A DNA stretch of 64,000 nt from Aphanomyces cochlioides (Eukaryota; Oomycota; Saprolegniomycetes; Saprolegniales; Verrucalvaceae). Below, piece by piece: positions 21,557-31,495 of this stretch. The notes under the pieces were generated by a model, which was given only the letters and a program-made list of their open reading frames with translations, was not told the DNA's origin and did no database searches. Both the position numbers and the translations under genes were made by a program. The stretch lies in assembly GCA_019828595.1 (NCBI GenBank), contig JAHQRK010000011.1, positions 186,001 to 250,000 on the forward strand. The letters are read 5' to 3'. The first letter of the stretch is position 1; every line of letters begins with the position of its first letter.

Positions 21557-23110
21557 TTATGATTTACGATTCCATTCAAATCCCAATTCTTCCAGCCCTT
21601 TCTTCAATTCGTCCGAGGTCGTGGCCCTTCTATTGAGGAGATTGTTGAAAACACCTCCTAGCTTCATACCAGCCAATTCTAGTGGCCATGCTGGATCGTC
21701 ACTTGGCACCACAAACGTGGACGGTACATACAGATTGTCATGGATCTCTTTGTAAGTCTTGAAAGCCAACAGAATCAAATTACGATGAAGTTCATTGGCA
21801 TCCCAAATGAAGTTCAATTTGTCCAGCTCTTCCCTCTTCTCCAACGTTAGTTTTGCCTCTACTTTTCGAATACTACCAACTTTTGTACCCAATTTCATTC
21901 CCCACAAATAGTTTGGCCACTCTGGATCATCTTCTTGCACTTCAAATCCACGAGGTACATTGACATGACCATGCATTTTCTTGAATATCTCGAGAGCTTC
22001 TATGATAAGGCTCCACTGATGTTGACTGCTGTCCCATACAAATCCCATTTTGTCCAATGTGGCAACAATGGAAGCATCCAGTAACCTCAGTCGGTATGCT
22101 CTTCTGAACTGTGACACATCCACGATACATTCATGGAGACGTTGTGGCCACTCAGATGACGAGGGGACTTTAAATCGATTTGTTAATATCGTGAATTTCG
22201 TATGGCCTTGTTGTTTGTATTGATTTTGAACAATTTCAAGAATTTGGTGTTGCTTGGCAATCGAAATGCGTGGTGGTCGACCAGGTCCAGTTCCATTGTC
22301 TCTCACTTTCCATACAAATCCCATCGCAGTCAATGCGTCATAAATCTCAGGAGGAAGAGAGCCCATAGTCTTTCGACAAGTAGAAACTAAATATCCCAAA
22401 TTCATATTCCAAGTGTCTTTTGGCCATGCTGGATCTTGGTCTGGTACAACAAATGATGTCTTCACGAGTAAATTTCCTTCGATGGCTTTGTACGTCTCAA
22501 ATGCAAGTAGATTCGTCTCCCACTTGGCTTGAATAGCATCCCAAACAAATCCCATCGAGTCCAGGATATCTCTTCGTGCTGGATCCATCGTTTCATGTTG
22601 TTTTCTCAAACTTGTAACAACAACTCCCAATCTCTTGCCCCAAAATTTCTCAGGCCATTGAACATCTCCCATTTTTACTTTGAATGTAGTGGGAACTTTG
22701 AGATTGCCATGAATTGACTTGTAAATGCGTAATGCCTCGAAATTTTCTTCCCAGGTTCGCATGGAGTTGCCCTCAATTCCGTTCCAGACAAATCCAATCG
22801 CATCCAATTCGGCAACAATGTCCGCGCTTAGAAGACCAAGTTGATGTGCTCGCCTAAATGCATCGATGTAAAACCTTTTTCCATGAAGATCCTCGGGAAA
22901 TGGTGCAGTGGCTGGAACTGTGAACAGAACCGGCGTGAGATTCGTCCTCTTTGGTTTTCCTTCAAGTTCGTGGACGCATTGGGCCACTCGTAGGATATCG
23001 CTTTGCTTTTCCGGTGAGATGCCAATCTTCGACGTGGAAAACCAATGGGCTCTCCACACACTCTGCGCAGCCTGGAGACATGGACGACGCCAGACTCGTG
23101 TCAACATCAT
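21557..23110 (-). CDS. Helicase-associated (HA) repeat protein, copy 4 (intact)
   Basis: Single-exon gene, 517 residues from ATG 23110 (a second ATG follows at 23107). Six HA-type units as in copy 1; representative cores are FVVPDQDPAWPKDTW with NLGYLVSTCR (unit 3) and FVVPSDDPAWPLELAG with KLGGVFNNL (unit 6). The N-terminus (LTRVWRRPCLQAAQSVWRAHWFST) again looks like a mitochondrial presequence, with regularly spaced Arg and no acids. It is followed on the left by the decayed PP2C and on the right by the intact PP2C, all on the minus strand. The role is unknown; nucleic-acid binding in mitochondria is only a suggestion. Confidence 0.75.
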   Translation of the reverse strand: MMLTRVWRRPCLQAAQSVWRAHWFSTSKIGISPEKQSDILRVAQCVHELEGKPKRTNLTPVLFTVPATAPFPEDLHGKRFYIDAFRRAHQLGLLSADIVAELDAIGFVWNGIEGNSMRTWEENFEALRIYKSIHGNLKVPTTFKVKMGDVQWPEKFWGKRLGVVVTSLRKQHETMDPARRDILDSMGFVWDAIQAKWETNLLAFETYKAIEGNLLVKTSFVVPDQDPAWPKDTWNMNLGYLVSTCRKTMGSLPPEIYDALTAMGFVWKVRDNGTGPGRPPRISIAKQHQILEIVQNQYKQQGHTKFTILTNRFKVPSSSEWPQRLHECIVDVSQFRRAYRLRLLDASIVATLDKMGFVWDSSQHQWSLIIEALEIFKKMHGHVNVPRGFEVQEDDPEWPNYLWGMKLGTKVGSIRKVEAKLTLEKREELDKLNFIWDANELHRNLILLAFKTYKEIHDNLYVPSTFVVPSDDPAWPLELAGMKLGGVFNNLLNRRATTSDELKKGLEELGFEWNRKS

Positions 23111-23924
23111 TGGAGCCAAGAAAGTCTGAAAAATGCCACTCAGGTGCGAATGGTGACCACTCGTTCAAGTACGACCATCAATAGGTACGGTATTTGATGA
23201 AACACAGATTGAGTACCAAAAAGTACCTAACGTGTTGACGGTTGGACAACATGTTTAGACTGTGTCTTTTGTCAAAGGAATCCATCGCAAGCCTCGCTCT
23301 GAGCTTGACATCAGATGATCTCTTACGTTGCTTTCATCAGGATATTCCGCATTTGAACAGGCGTAGAAGATACGTCTTGGAAGTTGAAAGAACATGACGT
23401 TGGATTTGAGTGCTTTCAGCCTCTCACGTACGATCCACATCCCATCATCACCGGATCGCACGTCCATTCCTCTCTCAATCGATAAATTGGACAGACAACT
23501 TCATATACGTGGAATTCACAATCCTGAGATGTCCATCATCACCAATTACCTCGAATGACGATTAAGACTCCCCATTTCTTGGATGGAACTGTGAGGCATG
23601 ACCGGTGGAGCTTGCCACATCCAGGCATCAAACCAGATCGTGTCGATTCTCAAGTGGCGTCAACTTCGCAATGGCTGACATCCCTCCTCAGTTGCTGTAA
23701 AACTTAGTAAATTTCCATGGATGAATTGCGCAGTTTCCCAATCATTCCTTGGAGCATTCCCTTGAATTCTCCCATCGGTCACCGCTTCCCTGGTACCACA
23801 TGCGCGTCATCTACTTCTTGAAATACTACGAAGGGGATTGCTCTTTCTCCAGCATGCAGTGAGAAGAGCGGTGCCAAGTTAAGAGATGGAGGTCGGTGGG
23901 CTACACAAATAAATAGGAGCTGCA
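23111..23924. other. Spacer of the duplicated HA/PP2C block (intact unit)
   Basis: No gene. Similar in order and wording to 19.98-20.6 kb, see there. Confidence 0.5.
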
Positions 23925-25013
23925 TTAGATTTGCACGAGAATGACCGACATGTTGTCTCCTGCTCGCTTCAGCTTGCAAATGTCAATGAGGCTTCGGCAA
24001 ATCAAAGCCAGCGTCCATCCTGCACTCAGTCCTCGCCGCACGATCGATGCAATCTCGTCGTCGCTCAATACATCCGAGACACCGTCGCTCATGAGCACAA
24101 ACACTGCGTCGTCGTTCACTTCGAGCGTTGTGATGGCGGGAGACGAGATGATAAAGTCCTTCTCGTCGTTCTGACCAAATGCCCGCGTCACTTTGCTCAC
24201 GCCCGACACGCGCTGGTTCACAATGATGCCGCGCTTCGCCTTGATTCGATTCACTTCGTCGCAGTTCCTGACGTGATGATCCTGAGTCACACGGGAGCAA
24301 GTTGTGTCGGAAATGTGTAGACAGTGTGAATCTCCAACATTGGCGATCCACACGCGTGATCCCGCTGCGGCAAAGACGACAGCAGTAGAGCCACATCGAT
24401 CTGCGTCTTCAAGAGCTTCCAATTCTATGTCGACAGTCTTGAAACTCTCCGTCAGTGCGGCTTCGACATCTTCATGCTGCGAGAAATGCTGGATCACAGC
24501 ATGATGCAGTCTCTTCGCGAGGTATTTCGACACAAACCCACCGCCGTGGCCATCATACACTGCGTACAATTGAAGGCGTGGATGTGCTTCGTCATGGAAG
24601 TGGACTGGCGTGACAATGCATTCGTCTTCCATGTGTGGCTTGAACGATTTATTCTGGACGGCCAAGGCGGCGACATGTCGGATTGGTCTTGCATTTTCAG
24701 GGAGATTCGAGACTTCAATCGAGGTCGCAATATGGTCGGGAGCATCTAAAAAGTCCATGTCGTCCAAGATCGGGTCGGACGGCGGGAGTAGGAGTAATAA
24801 ATGCTCGTTGGCTTTAGCGACTGTGGTTCGTCGTGCAGGTGGAACCAATTCTTTCGGCTGTGGTGTCGGCGGGGACTGGACAATCGTCGTTGGCGACGAA
24901 GCGTGTGGCGGACGTGGAGGCGGCGGCGCGGCTACTGATTTCGCGGACGTGTCTAGCTTGATTCCAGGCTTGGAAGCCATGAATCCGAGCTCCTTTCCTT
25001 GACAGAGTCCCAT
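23925..25013 (-). CDS. PP2C-family Ser/Thr phosphatase
   Basis: Metal-dependent protein phosphatase of the PPM/PP2C family, 362 residues, one exon. The PP2C motifs are complete: KPHMEDECIV, YAVYDGHGGGFVSKYL, CGSTAVVFAA, WIANVGDSHCL, FVLMSDGVSDVLSDDEI and a terminal AGDNMSVILVQI, so all metal-ligating Asp residues are present. The chosen start, ATG 25013, gives MGLCQGKE. Gly2 followed by Cys4 suggests N-myristoylation plus palmitoylation and membrane attachment, as in PPM1A/B; this is an inference. The frame stays open 39 codons further upstream to 25130, but ATG 25013 has a good context (GCC-ATG-G). Residues about 25-70 are Pro-rich and of low complexity. The intact partner of the pseudogene at 20.6-21.5 kb. 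Confidence 0.88.
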   Translation of the reverse strand: MGLCQGKELGFMASKPGIKLDTSAKSVAAPPPPRPPHASSPTTIVQSPPTPQPKELVPPARRTTVAKANEHLLLLLPPSDPILDDMDFLDAPDHIATSIEVSNLPENARPIRHVAALAVQNKSFKPHMEDECIVTPVHFHDEAHPRLQLYAVYDGHGGGFVSKYLAKRLHHAVIQHFSQHEDVEAALTESFKTVDIELEALEDADRCGSTAVVFAAAGSRVWIANVGDSHCLHISDTTCSRVTQDHHVRNCDEVNRIKAKRGIIVNQRVSGVSKVTRAFGQNDEKDFIISSPAITTLEVNDDAVFVLMSDGVSDVLSDDEIASIVRRGLSAGWTLALICRSLIDICKLKRAGDNMSVILVQI

Positions 25014-25875
25014 GGCTTGTGAATTCTGGCTGATGGAGCTTCTGTTGCAACCATCAAGCGGCAACTGGATTTTTTTTCGACTCCCACTGTATTCTAACTG
25101 TGAAAATGTGATTGGTGAAAATGTCATCAATATTTAAATTCCAAAAATTTAATTCTTCTTACAAAATGGAATAAACTTATCAAAATTTTAATAAAATCCA
25201 AGTCCGGAATAAACAAGTCCAACCGAGAAGAGGCGGCGGACCATCTACGGTACGACCGATAAAATTCCAGGAGACGGTCAGCGAGCGCCAAGGATGAGGC
25301 CAGCGTGGATGCACAGCACAGTCAAGATGAAATGGAAGGCCACGGATGAGTTTTCGATAATGAAGACGCACCCAGGCGAAGTTGTCCATTGGAATTTCGA
25401 CCATTACCTCACCCACCACAATCTATTACTTTCCGACTCCAGGATGTAATAATTCCGATAGTTTGAGCACCGTCAGAGATGCACAAGGAGTCCACAAAGC
25501 ATTGCAGAGTTTCCAGCATTTATCCCGACCTGCTATGTACAGTAGTTGACAGGACATTGATGAGCGGTGGCGATGGCCACGCTGGTGTTGGATCAACCGC
25601 GACAATATTTTGTTATCAATGGCCGCACATGTGCGAAAGTCATGAAGGCGTTCCCTCCCACGTCGTTGTGGATAAAATCCAATTGTGGACATGGACATGG
25701 ATCGGAAGGAGAGCAATCAAGAAGTTTCCAACGGAACGACGATGGGTGGATCCACCTGGCCAAGTAGAAACACAGACCCGTCACCCATCGACGAAATATT
25801 ACACCTTGAGCCATGATTACCAAAACGAGCCATCACTCTTGGTGAAGTTGCTGGGTATTTGATTTGCGGCTTCCT
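25014..25875. other. Intergenic; no supported gene
   Basis: Several frames of 70-127 codons overlap on both strands between 25180 and 25862, none with a recognisable domain. Two minus-strand frames (25426-25716 and 25180-25419) share a frame and are separated by adjacent TAA and TAG codons, so a broken gene is possible but unproven. Confidence 0.35.
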
Positions 25876-28416
25876 CTACAAATCCGCTTGGTCGATCGGC
25901 TGGAGCGCTTGATCTAATTTGGCCAGAGTTTCTTGGAGCTTCTCAAGGAAGGCTGCGTTGTCGCACTGGACGCGACTTTCTCTCGGCTCCGAGTAGCGCA
26001 CCGTGGCTTTGGCACCGCTGGGGGTTTCAATCGAGATTTCGTTTGTCGCATGGTCCAATTCGACTCGACCATATTGATCTTTCAGCACACGGTAGACCAA
26101 TATCAAATGCAGCGCTTCCATGTCACCTTCGTCTGCTAGGTTTTGGATCGCGGTGGTCAATTGGGTTTCCTCTTCCTCTGTCTTGGGCGTATGCTCGACT
26201 TCTTCCTTGATCGGTGGCGTCTCCACTTCAGGTTTTACAGAGTGGTCATGGCGACATGCAGCAGTCGGGTGCATACTTATCTACGCAGACATTCTCAATA
26301 CAGTCCAGAGTAGACGGCGAAAACGTACTTTGAAGCTTGCTGGACTTGCTTGAGCATGCATTGTCAAAGCCACGATAGAATCGGCAATCATATCGGCGCT
26401 CGGATCCGCCGTCCATTCAATCACAACTTTTTCAGGAGGGCAATGAGTCACCACGACGCGTTTCCCGACCACAATCGTGTCATGAGTGCTCGTAATATCA
26501 GCGTACATTTGTCGGATTAGCATTTCCAATACGTCAAAGGGCTGATGGACGAATGGAACTACAGACCAGCAAGTTAGTACAATGCAATCATGTAGTCTCT
26601 GCCTACCGTGTTGCTTCTGCACGATATTGCCGATTAGCAAGTTCGTTGTATACTCGCTCAAGTCGTCAGGATGCATCACATGCGTATGGAAATCATGTTC
26701 GACCAAGAGACCACTGAGTTTTGTCTTGTCAGTCGATTTGAGCTTGGCGTGTGCAGCCAGATCTGTGGCCATCCTGCATTTCCAAGGTTACATTTGAGCA
26801 GTGCAACTTGATTTTTGTACCTGCCGATAGCCTTGGCGACTTTTTCGCCACGGAATTCCAAGACCACATCGACGGTATTTGCTGGCGTGTGAATTTGAGG
26901 TTGATATACTTTGGGATTGTGGAATTTCTTGTGCAGTGCGGCTTTCAGACGCATCATTTCATTCTTCTCCCCATGGACCAACACAATATGAGGTGGTGCG
27001 ACCTAAATATATCGATCAGCGATTGCATCGATTCGATTATTGACCTTTTCAATAAATCCTGAAGTGCCAACAAAGTCAGCGTGCGCGGAAAAACTAATGT
27101 ACTCCACTGAACATGTCATGGGCAAAATGCGACCGTCCATTGCAGTGATCTCTGTCGGTTCCGAGAGGATTTTCTTCGCCAGGGTGCCTTCAACCACATA
27201 ACCTACGATGAGAAACGTCGTTATGGCTTGTCGTGGAATGAATTCGTACCTGGAATCACACATGCGTTTTTCTTATCCGAGCACCAGCGCTCGAAAAGCT
27301 GACGGGACACACCACTCTGAAGCATACCAGGACTTGCCATCACGACACTTGGACCAGAGTCATCAAAGTCGTCCAAGCTCTTGAGATTTGAAATATGTTC
27401 AAACTGAAAGGGGTTGGAGATCGTAATCTGTTTGCGAATACGCTCGTTCATCATGTTGATGTAAGTTTGGTAAACTCGAAGAGCTTTGGCGGCCAATTTA
27501 GATGCAAAGTAGATGGGAACATGCTGGAGATCAGGGTGTGCTTGCCAATGTTCGTCCAAAATCAGAAGAAGTTCTTGCGTCCGTCCCAAGGCAAAAACTG
27601 GTATGAGGCACCGACCACCCCGACGAACTACAGACTCAACCAGACCAGTGAATCGTCCTTCGCGTTCTGTGACGCTCTGGTGGACTTGGACACCATAAGT
27701 AGACTCGACAATGAGCACATCAGGACTCACGCCAGGGATTTCAGCAGCTACAAATCATGAGACTTGAATTGAAAATGGAAACATTACCCATGAGATGACG
27801 GTCATTTTCGAGAGAGTAGTCGCCAGTGTAAAGAACTTTGACACCACCAATTTCAATGAGAAACATGCATGCTCCCAGGACATGACCAGCATTATAAGGA
27901 GTAAATTTGATGCCGTTGATCATCTTTTCTTGATGAAAGTCGATAATTTCAACCTTGGAGACGCATTTCTCAAGATCTTTGTCGTCATAAATCTGATCGT
28001 CAACGCTAATATTGGATACGCGGAGAAAATCGCGCAACATCATTTGCATCACTGCTTTGGTCGGGTGTGTCATGAAGATTCGTCCTTTGAAACCTGTTTT
28101 CTCTGTGAAATGCGGCAAGCCTGCCACATGATCAATGTGAAAGTGCGTAATAAGCAACAAATCGATCTCCTCAGCTTCGACCGAGTCAAAATACGGCAGC
28201 GACCCATGACCGGAATATCCCTACGACATGCTTTCAACCACATATATTAAAGTTTCTACGCACCGGATGAACGCCACAATCAAGCATAATCGTCTTTCCT
28301 TGGAACTTGAGGATAATGCAGGATCGTCCAACTTCATTTCCAGCTCCTAGAGGCATAATTCGCATCACATGACGCTCGTCCGTCGCTTCGTCTTCTCCTT
28401 TTCGCTTGGTCGCCAT
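25876..28416 (-). CDS. CPSF3: CPSF73 pre-mRNA 3'-end processing endonuclease
   Basis: The zinc-dependent endonuclease that cuts pre-mRNA before polyadenylation. Proposed exons (minus): 28264-28416, 27788-28220, 27250-27747, 27045-27202, 26821-27002, 26607-26773, 26329-26558, 25876-26280. Seven GT-AG introns of 40-48 nt, all in phase, give 741 residues. The metallo-beta-lactamase signature HFHIDH is at 77-82; other landmarks are [100 protein letters not shown] and [16 protein letters not shown], covering the beta-CASP and RMMBL regions. The C-terminal CPSF73-100_C-like part ([20 protein letters not shown]) is present, with a short acidic insert. Active-site residues look intact. It shares a promoter region with the small secreted-protein gene on the right. 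Confidence 0.95.
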
Positions 28417-28480
28417 GATCTTGTGTGTCGATGGACTCCAGAATCTTCAAAATTAATACCAGTATAATCTTACAAAGCTA

Positions 28481-28545
28481 TCCGGATAATAAGACTTTAC
28501 ACGGATATAGTATTTCTTTATCCGTATAAAATAAATTTATCCGGA
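28481..28545. promoter_or_regulatory. Two TCCGGA palindromes in CPSF73 divergent promoter
   Basis: TCCGGA at 28481-28486 (GCTATCCGGATAAT) and 28540-28545 (TTATCCGGAGG), 65 and 124 nt upstream of the CPSF73 ATG and 85-150 nt upstream of the ATG at 28630. Looser versions (TATCCGTATA, TATCCGGTT) lie between and beyond. Confidence 0.4.
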
Positions 28546-28629
28546 GGTAGAAAGTATGCTATTACGGATATAATACCTATTATCCGGTTGGTACGTTTCG
28601 ATGGAGAAGCTGCCACGTCATAAGGAAAG

Positions 28630-28983
28630 ATGCCAAGCAGCGCGTTGATTTCGATCGTGCTGAGCTTGCTTGCTCCATTGACGTGTGCCAAGTCGATCTT
28701 TTTCTTCTTCGTGACAAAATTCAAGCTCGACTCCCGCCTACAGTGTGGATATGAGCCCTTGGTGTGCCCTGGGGGGGCGCCATTGTCCTACCAAAAGGAA
28801 GCGCTCGACTGCGCTTACGAACCGTGCAAGCCTCCCCTGTCGACTGTTCCTCCAAGTCCAACGCCGAAACCAATTCTAACTGCCGCTCCCGTGCGCATAA
28901 TCCAAGCCTATAACTTCAGCATTCCCCCAGCGCTGATTCGCAAGAAACGCCGTCGAGCTGGACTCAGTGATCCCCCCATGTAG
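28630..28983 (+). CDS. Small secreted Cys-containing protein
   Basis: 117 residues. Residues 1-20 (MPSSALISIVLSLLAPLTCA) are a good signal peptide. The mature part has four Cys in a short stretch (C-G-Y-E-P-L-V-C, then C-A-Y-E-P-C), a Pro/Thr linker and a basic C-terminus (RKKRRR). No family recognised. The length and layout fit the small secreted proteins common in oomycetes, but an effector role is speculation. A Phe-rich stretch after the signal peptide could be an unrecognised intron. Confidence 0.5.
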   Translation: MPSSALISIVLSLLAPLTCAKSIFFFFVTKFKLDSRLQCGYEPLVCPGGAPLSYQKEALDCAYEPCKPPLSTVPPSPTPKPILTAAPVRIIQAYNFSIPPALIRKKRRRAGLSDPPM

Positions 28984-29625
28984 CTCCAGCTTTTGGATTT
29001 ATCTACCTGTGCAACACTGAGCGATGTACACTTTTTACATTACAGTGTAAGGCTTTCAATCGTGAAGCTCTTGTCGAAAATAGTTCACAGACCACTCAAC
29101 CACACATTTTGGAGCCATGGCGATCCCTTCGAATTCGTATGAAATTCTTAATCTTCCACAAATTTAAAAGGCTGCATGGGCGGGACAAGGGGCAGGAGAT
29201 ACTGTAGTCATTTCGCATACACTTCTTTATCCTCTTCGTTCTTTGCAGTCTACAGTACTTCCTGCGCATTCCTGTCCATATTGATGCAGTGTCCCACCCA
29301 CCACGAAGCCGTTGTTCTTCCGTCGAGAACACTCGTCTTGCCGTAATTTAATTCCAAGATTTAAAAAAAAAACTTCAATTTTGTATTGAATGTCCATAAA
29401 ATATAAAAACTCCATTTGTGTCAAATTTTCACAACGACATACACTTGGAATGATACATGTACACTCTACGTCCGTCCACATAGAGGCACCACCGCGACTG
29501 CACATGCACTGGTTTGTCCAGAGGAATACAGGAGCTCTCTGTGGCACTGCTGCCCCGTGTGGCTGGTTTCTGCGCCGGACTGGAGGCTTCCCCATGACCG
29601 ATGTTCGCCTTGAAAAAGTTCGTCA
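28984..29625. other. Intergenic, no gene seen
   Basis: Frames on both strands are short, overlapping and without motifs. The end adjoins the promoter sites of the next gene. Confidence 0.45.
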
Positions 29626-29679
29626 TCCGGATATCCATGTAAAAACTTGCGACGTTTTCCGGATAAATTGATCTTCCGG
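29626..29679. promoter_or_regulatory. Three TCCGGA palindromes before CH-domain gene
   Basis: TCCGGA at 29626-29631, 29657-29662 and 29674-29679 (contexts CATCCGGATAT, TTTCCGGATAA, CTTCCGGATAT), about 76, 45 and 28 nt upstream of the ATG at 29707. Confidence 0.45.
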
Positions 29680-29706
29680 ATATGTCACCGTCATTTTCAA
29701 ATTGGC

Positions 29707-31476
29707 ATGGCTGCACGAACAAGCGGCGGATACGACAAACAGTCCGAAGACGAGGCTCGCGAATGGATTGAAGCGATTACGAAGCGCTCAATTGGCGACG
29801 ACTTTGGCCAAGGACTCAAGAATGGCGTAATTCTATGTGAGCTTGCAAATGCGCTCGATGGATCGCTGAAACTCAAAACTTCAACATCGAATATGCCGTT
29901 CAAACAAATGGAAAACGTGTCAGCCTTTCTGCGCGCGTGCCGATCGTTGGGCGTTGCAGAGTTTGATCTGTTTGAAACAGTGGATCTGTTTGAACTCAAG
30001 GATATCGGCATTGTCGTCCGATGTCTACATGCCCTTGGACGTGCAATGCAAAAGAAGCCAGGATATTCGGGACCGACCCTTGGCGTAAAAGAAGCGACCA
30101 AAAATGCCAGACAATTCACTGAAGCTCAAATTGCTGAAGCTCGCGCCGCAACGTCGCTTTTGAATATGGGATCCATTGGTACGATGCAAAGAACTGCCAT
30201 TGATTCCAGCACAAGCGTAACATTTGGTGCGGATGCAGCGAAAACTCCTGCGGCTACCCCTGTAGTTGCTTCTGAGACTGCCAGCGATGTTCCGTCGATC
30301 TTCCGCCGAGGATCAAGCAACTCTAATCTGTCTACACCAGCCCCTACTCCAACTCCAGCTCCAGAACCCGTGAAACCTTCTGGAAACGTCTCAATTCCAC
30401 CTGCCTTTCAGCGCAAAAATTCGAATTCGCCACCAAAGCCCGCACCAGTGCAAACTCGCGGTGGAGGCTTTGGTTTGGACGCTGAATTGGCTGCTAAAGC
30501 GATTGCCAAGTACGACTATGCTCTAGAAGCTTCGTGCCAGGCGTGGATCGAAGCTGTTACGCACAGATCGTTTGAAAATGGCTTTGGCGAAACTCTGCGC
30601 GACGGCCAAGTGCTTTGCCTCTTGATCAACACACTCCAAGCTTCGTCCCAAGTGCCAGTCAACCCAATCAAGATTGAATCTTCGACAAACAATTTCAAAT
30701 TGATGCAAAACATCAAGCATTTCCTTGCTGCTTGCCGTTCTCTTGGTGTAGCGGATGTCGATTGCTTTGAAACTGTGGATCTCTTTGAGCTAAAAGACTT
30801 GGGTATTGTCGTGCGATGCATCCATGCCCTAAGTCGTACAATTGGCAAGAAGTTCCCAAAATACACTGGTCCACTTGTGGACCGACTCGAAGGTAGCTCT
30901 GAACCTGTCCAAGAAGTCGTGACACCAACTCCAACACCTGCCGCAGCTGTACAACCTCCTGCCAAATTCGATACAACGCCTCAAGTTGTCGAATCTGAAG
31001 TTGACAGTACACCAGTTCCTTCTGTGGTGAAGAAGACGTGGCCACCAGCAAAAGAAGTGGGGTCAACGAGTCAGGAAGAGATCAAACCTCCAGCTGTCCA
31101 ATCTTCATTTGTCCAAAAGTCTGAACCTGTTGTTCCTGCCGCTACAATGCCACCTAAGGCCGTGGAGGAACCTGTGCCGAAGCAAACAAAACCAGTGTGG
31201 CCTCCAGTTCGAACCACCGATACCGAAGCGTCCACATCGTCGTCTCGACCACAATTGCCGTCATCGTTGTTTGAAAATACTATCGAAGATGTCAAACCGT
31301 CAGAAGAACCAACCCCTACAGTAGCGCCTCCAGCCAAGAACCCTCCAGTCCATCGAGCCCAAGCTCCCATGGCTCGTGTCTACTGGCCTGGTGCCCGGAA
31401 TGAAACCGATGGAACTGTTCCAAGCGCCGCCTTCCGAGTGGGCGGTGCTCTCCCCACACGAACTAACTGGACATAA
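29707..31476 (+). CDS. Double calponin-homology (CH) domain protein
   Basis: 589 residues in one exon from ATG 29707 (the frame is open 20 codons further upstream, but promoter-like sites lie there). Two transgelin/calponin-type CH domains: the first near residues 12-115 (ARE-WIEAITKRSIGDDF, NGVILCELANAL, DIGIVVRCLHALGRA), the second near 265-385 (CQAWIEAVTHRSFENGF, DGQVLCLLINTL, LGIVVRCIHALSRTIGKK). Each is of the single-CH 'type 3' kind, with the sequence F-E-T-V-D-L-F-E-L-K-D repeated in both. The linker and C-terminus are Pro/Thr/Ser-rich and disordered. Likely binds or bundles actin or signals in the cytoplasm; having two type-3 domains in one chain is less common than one. Its stop is 19 bases from the stop of the convergent mucin-like gene. 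Confidence 0.9.
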   Translation: MAARTSGGYDKQSEDEAREWIEAITKRSIGDDFGQGLKNGVILCELANALDGSLKLKTSTSNMPFKQMENVSAFLRACRSLGVAEFDLFETVDLFELKDIGIVVRCLHALGRAMQKKPGYSGPTLGVKEATKNARQFTEAQIAEARAATSLLNMGSIGTMQRTAIDSSTSVTFGADAAKTPAATPVVASETASDVPSIFRRGSSNSNLSTPAPTPTPAPEPVKPSGNVSIPPAFQRKNSNSPPKPAPVQTRGGGFGLDAELAAKAIAKYDYALEASCQAWIEAVTHRSFENGFGETLRDGQVLCLLINTLQASSQVPVNPIKIESSTNNFKLMQNIKHFLAACRSLGVADVDCFETVDLFELKDLGIVVRCIHALSRTIGKKFPKYTGPLVDRLEGSSEPVQEVVTPTPTPAAAVQPPAKFDTTPQVVESEVDSTPVPSVVKKTWPPAKEVGSTSQEEIKPPAVQSSFVQKSEPVVPAATMPPKAVEEPVPKQTKPVWPPVRTTDTEASTSSSRPQLPSSLFENTIEDVKPSEEPTPTVAPPAKNPPVHRAQAPMARVYWPGARNETDGTVPSAAFRVGGALPTRTNWT

Positions 31477-31495
31477 ATAGATGATATTGTTTGGA

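Noticed and set aside
25180..25862. Several overlapping frames on both strands
   Set aside because: None has a recognisable domain; two collinear minus frames separated by TAA-TAG could be a dead gene but cannot be identified.
29227..29722. Overlapping frames on both strands before the CH-domain gene
   Set aside because: No motif, and they run into the promoter-like sites of that gene.
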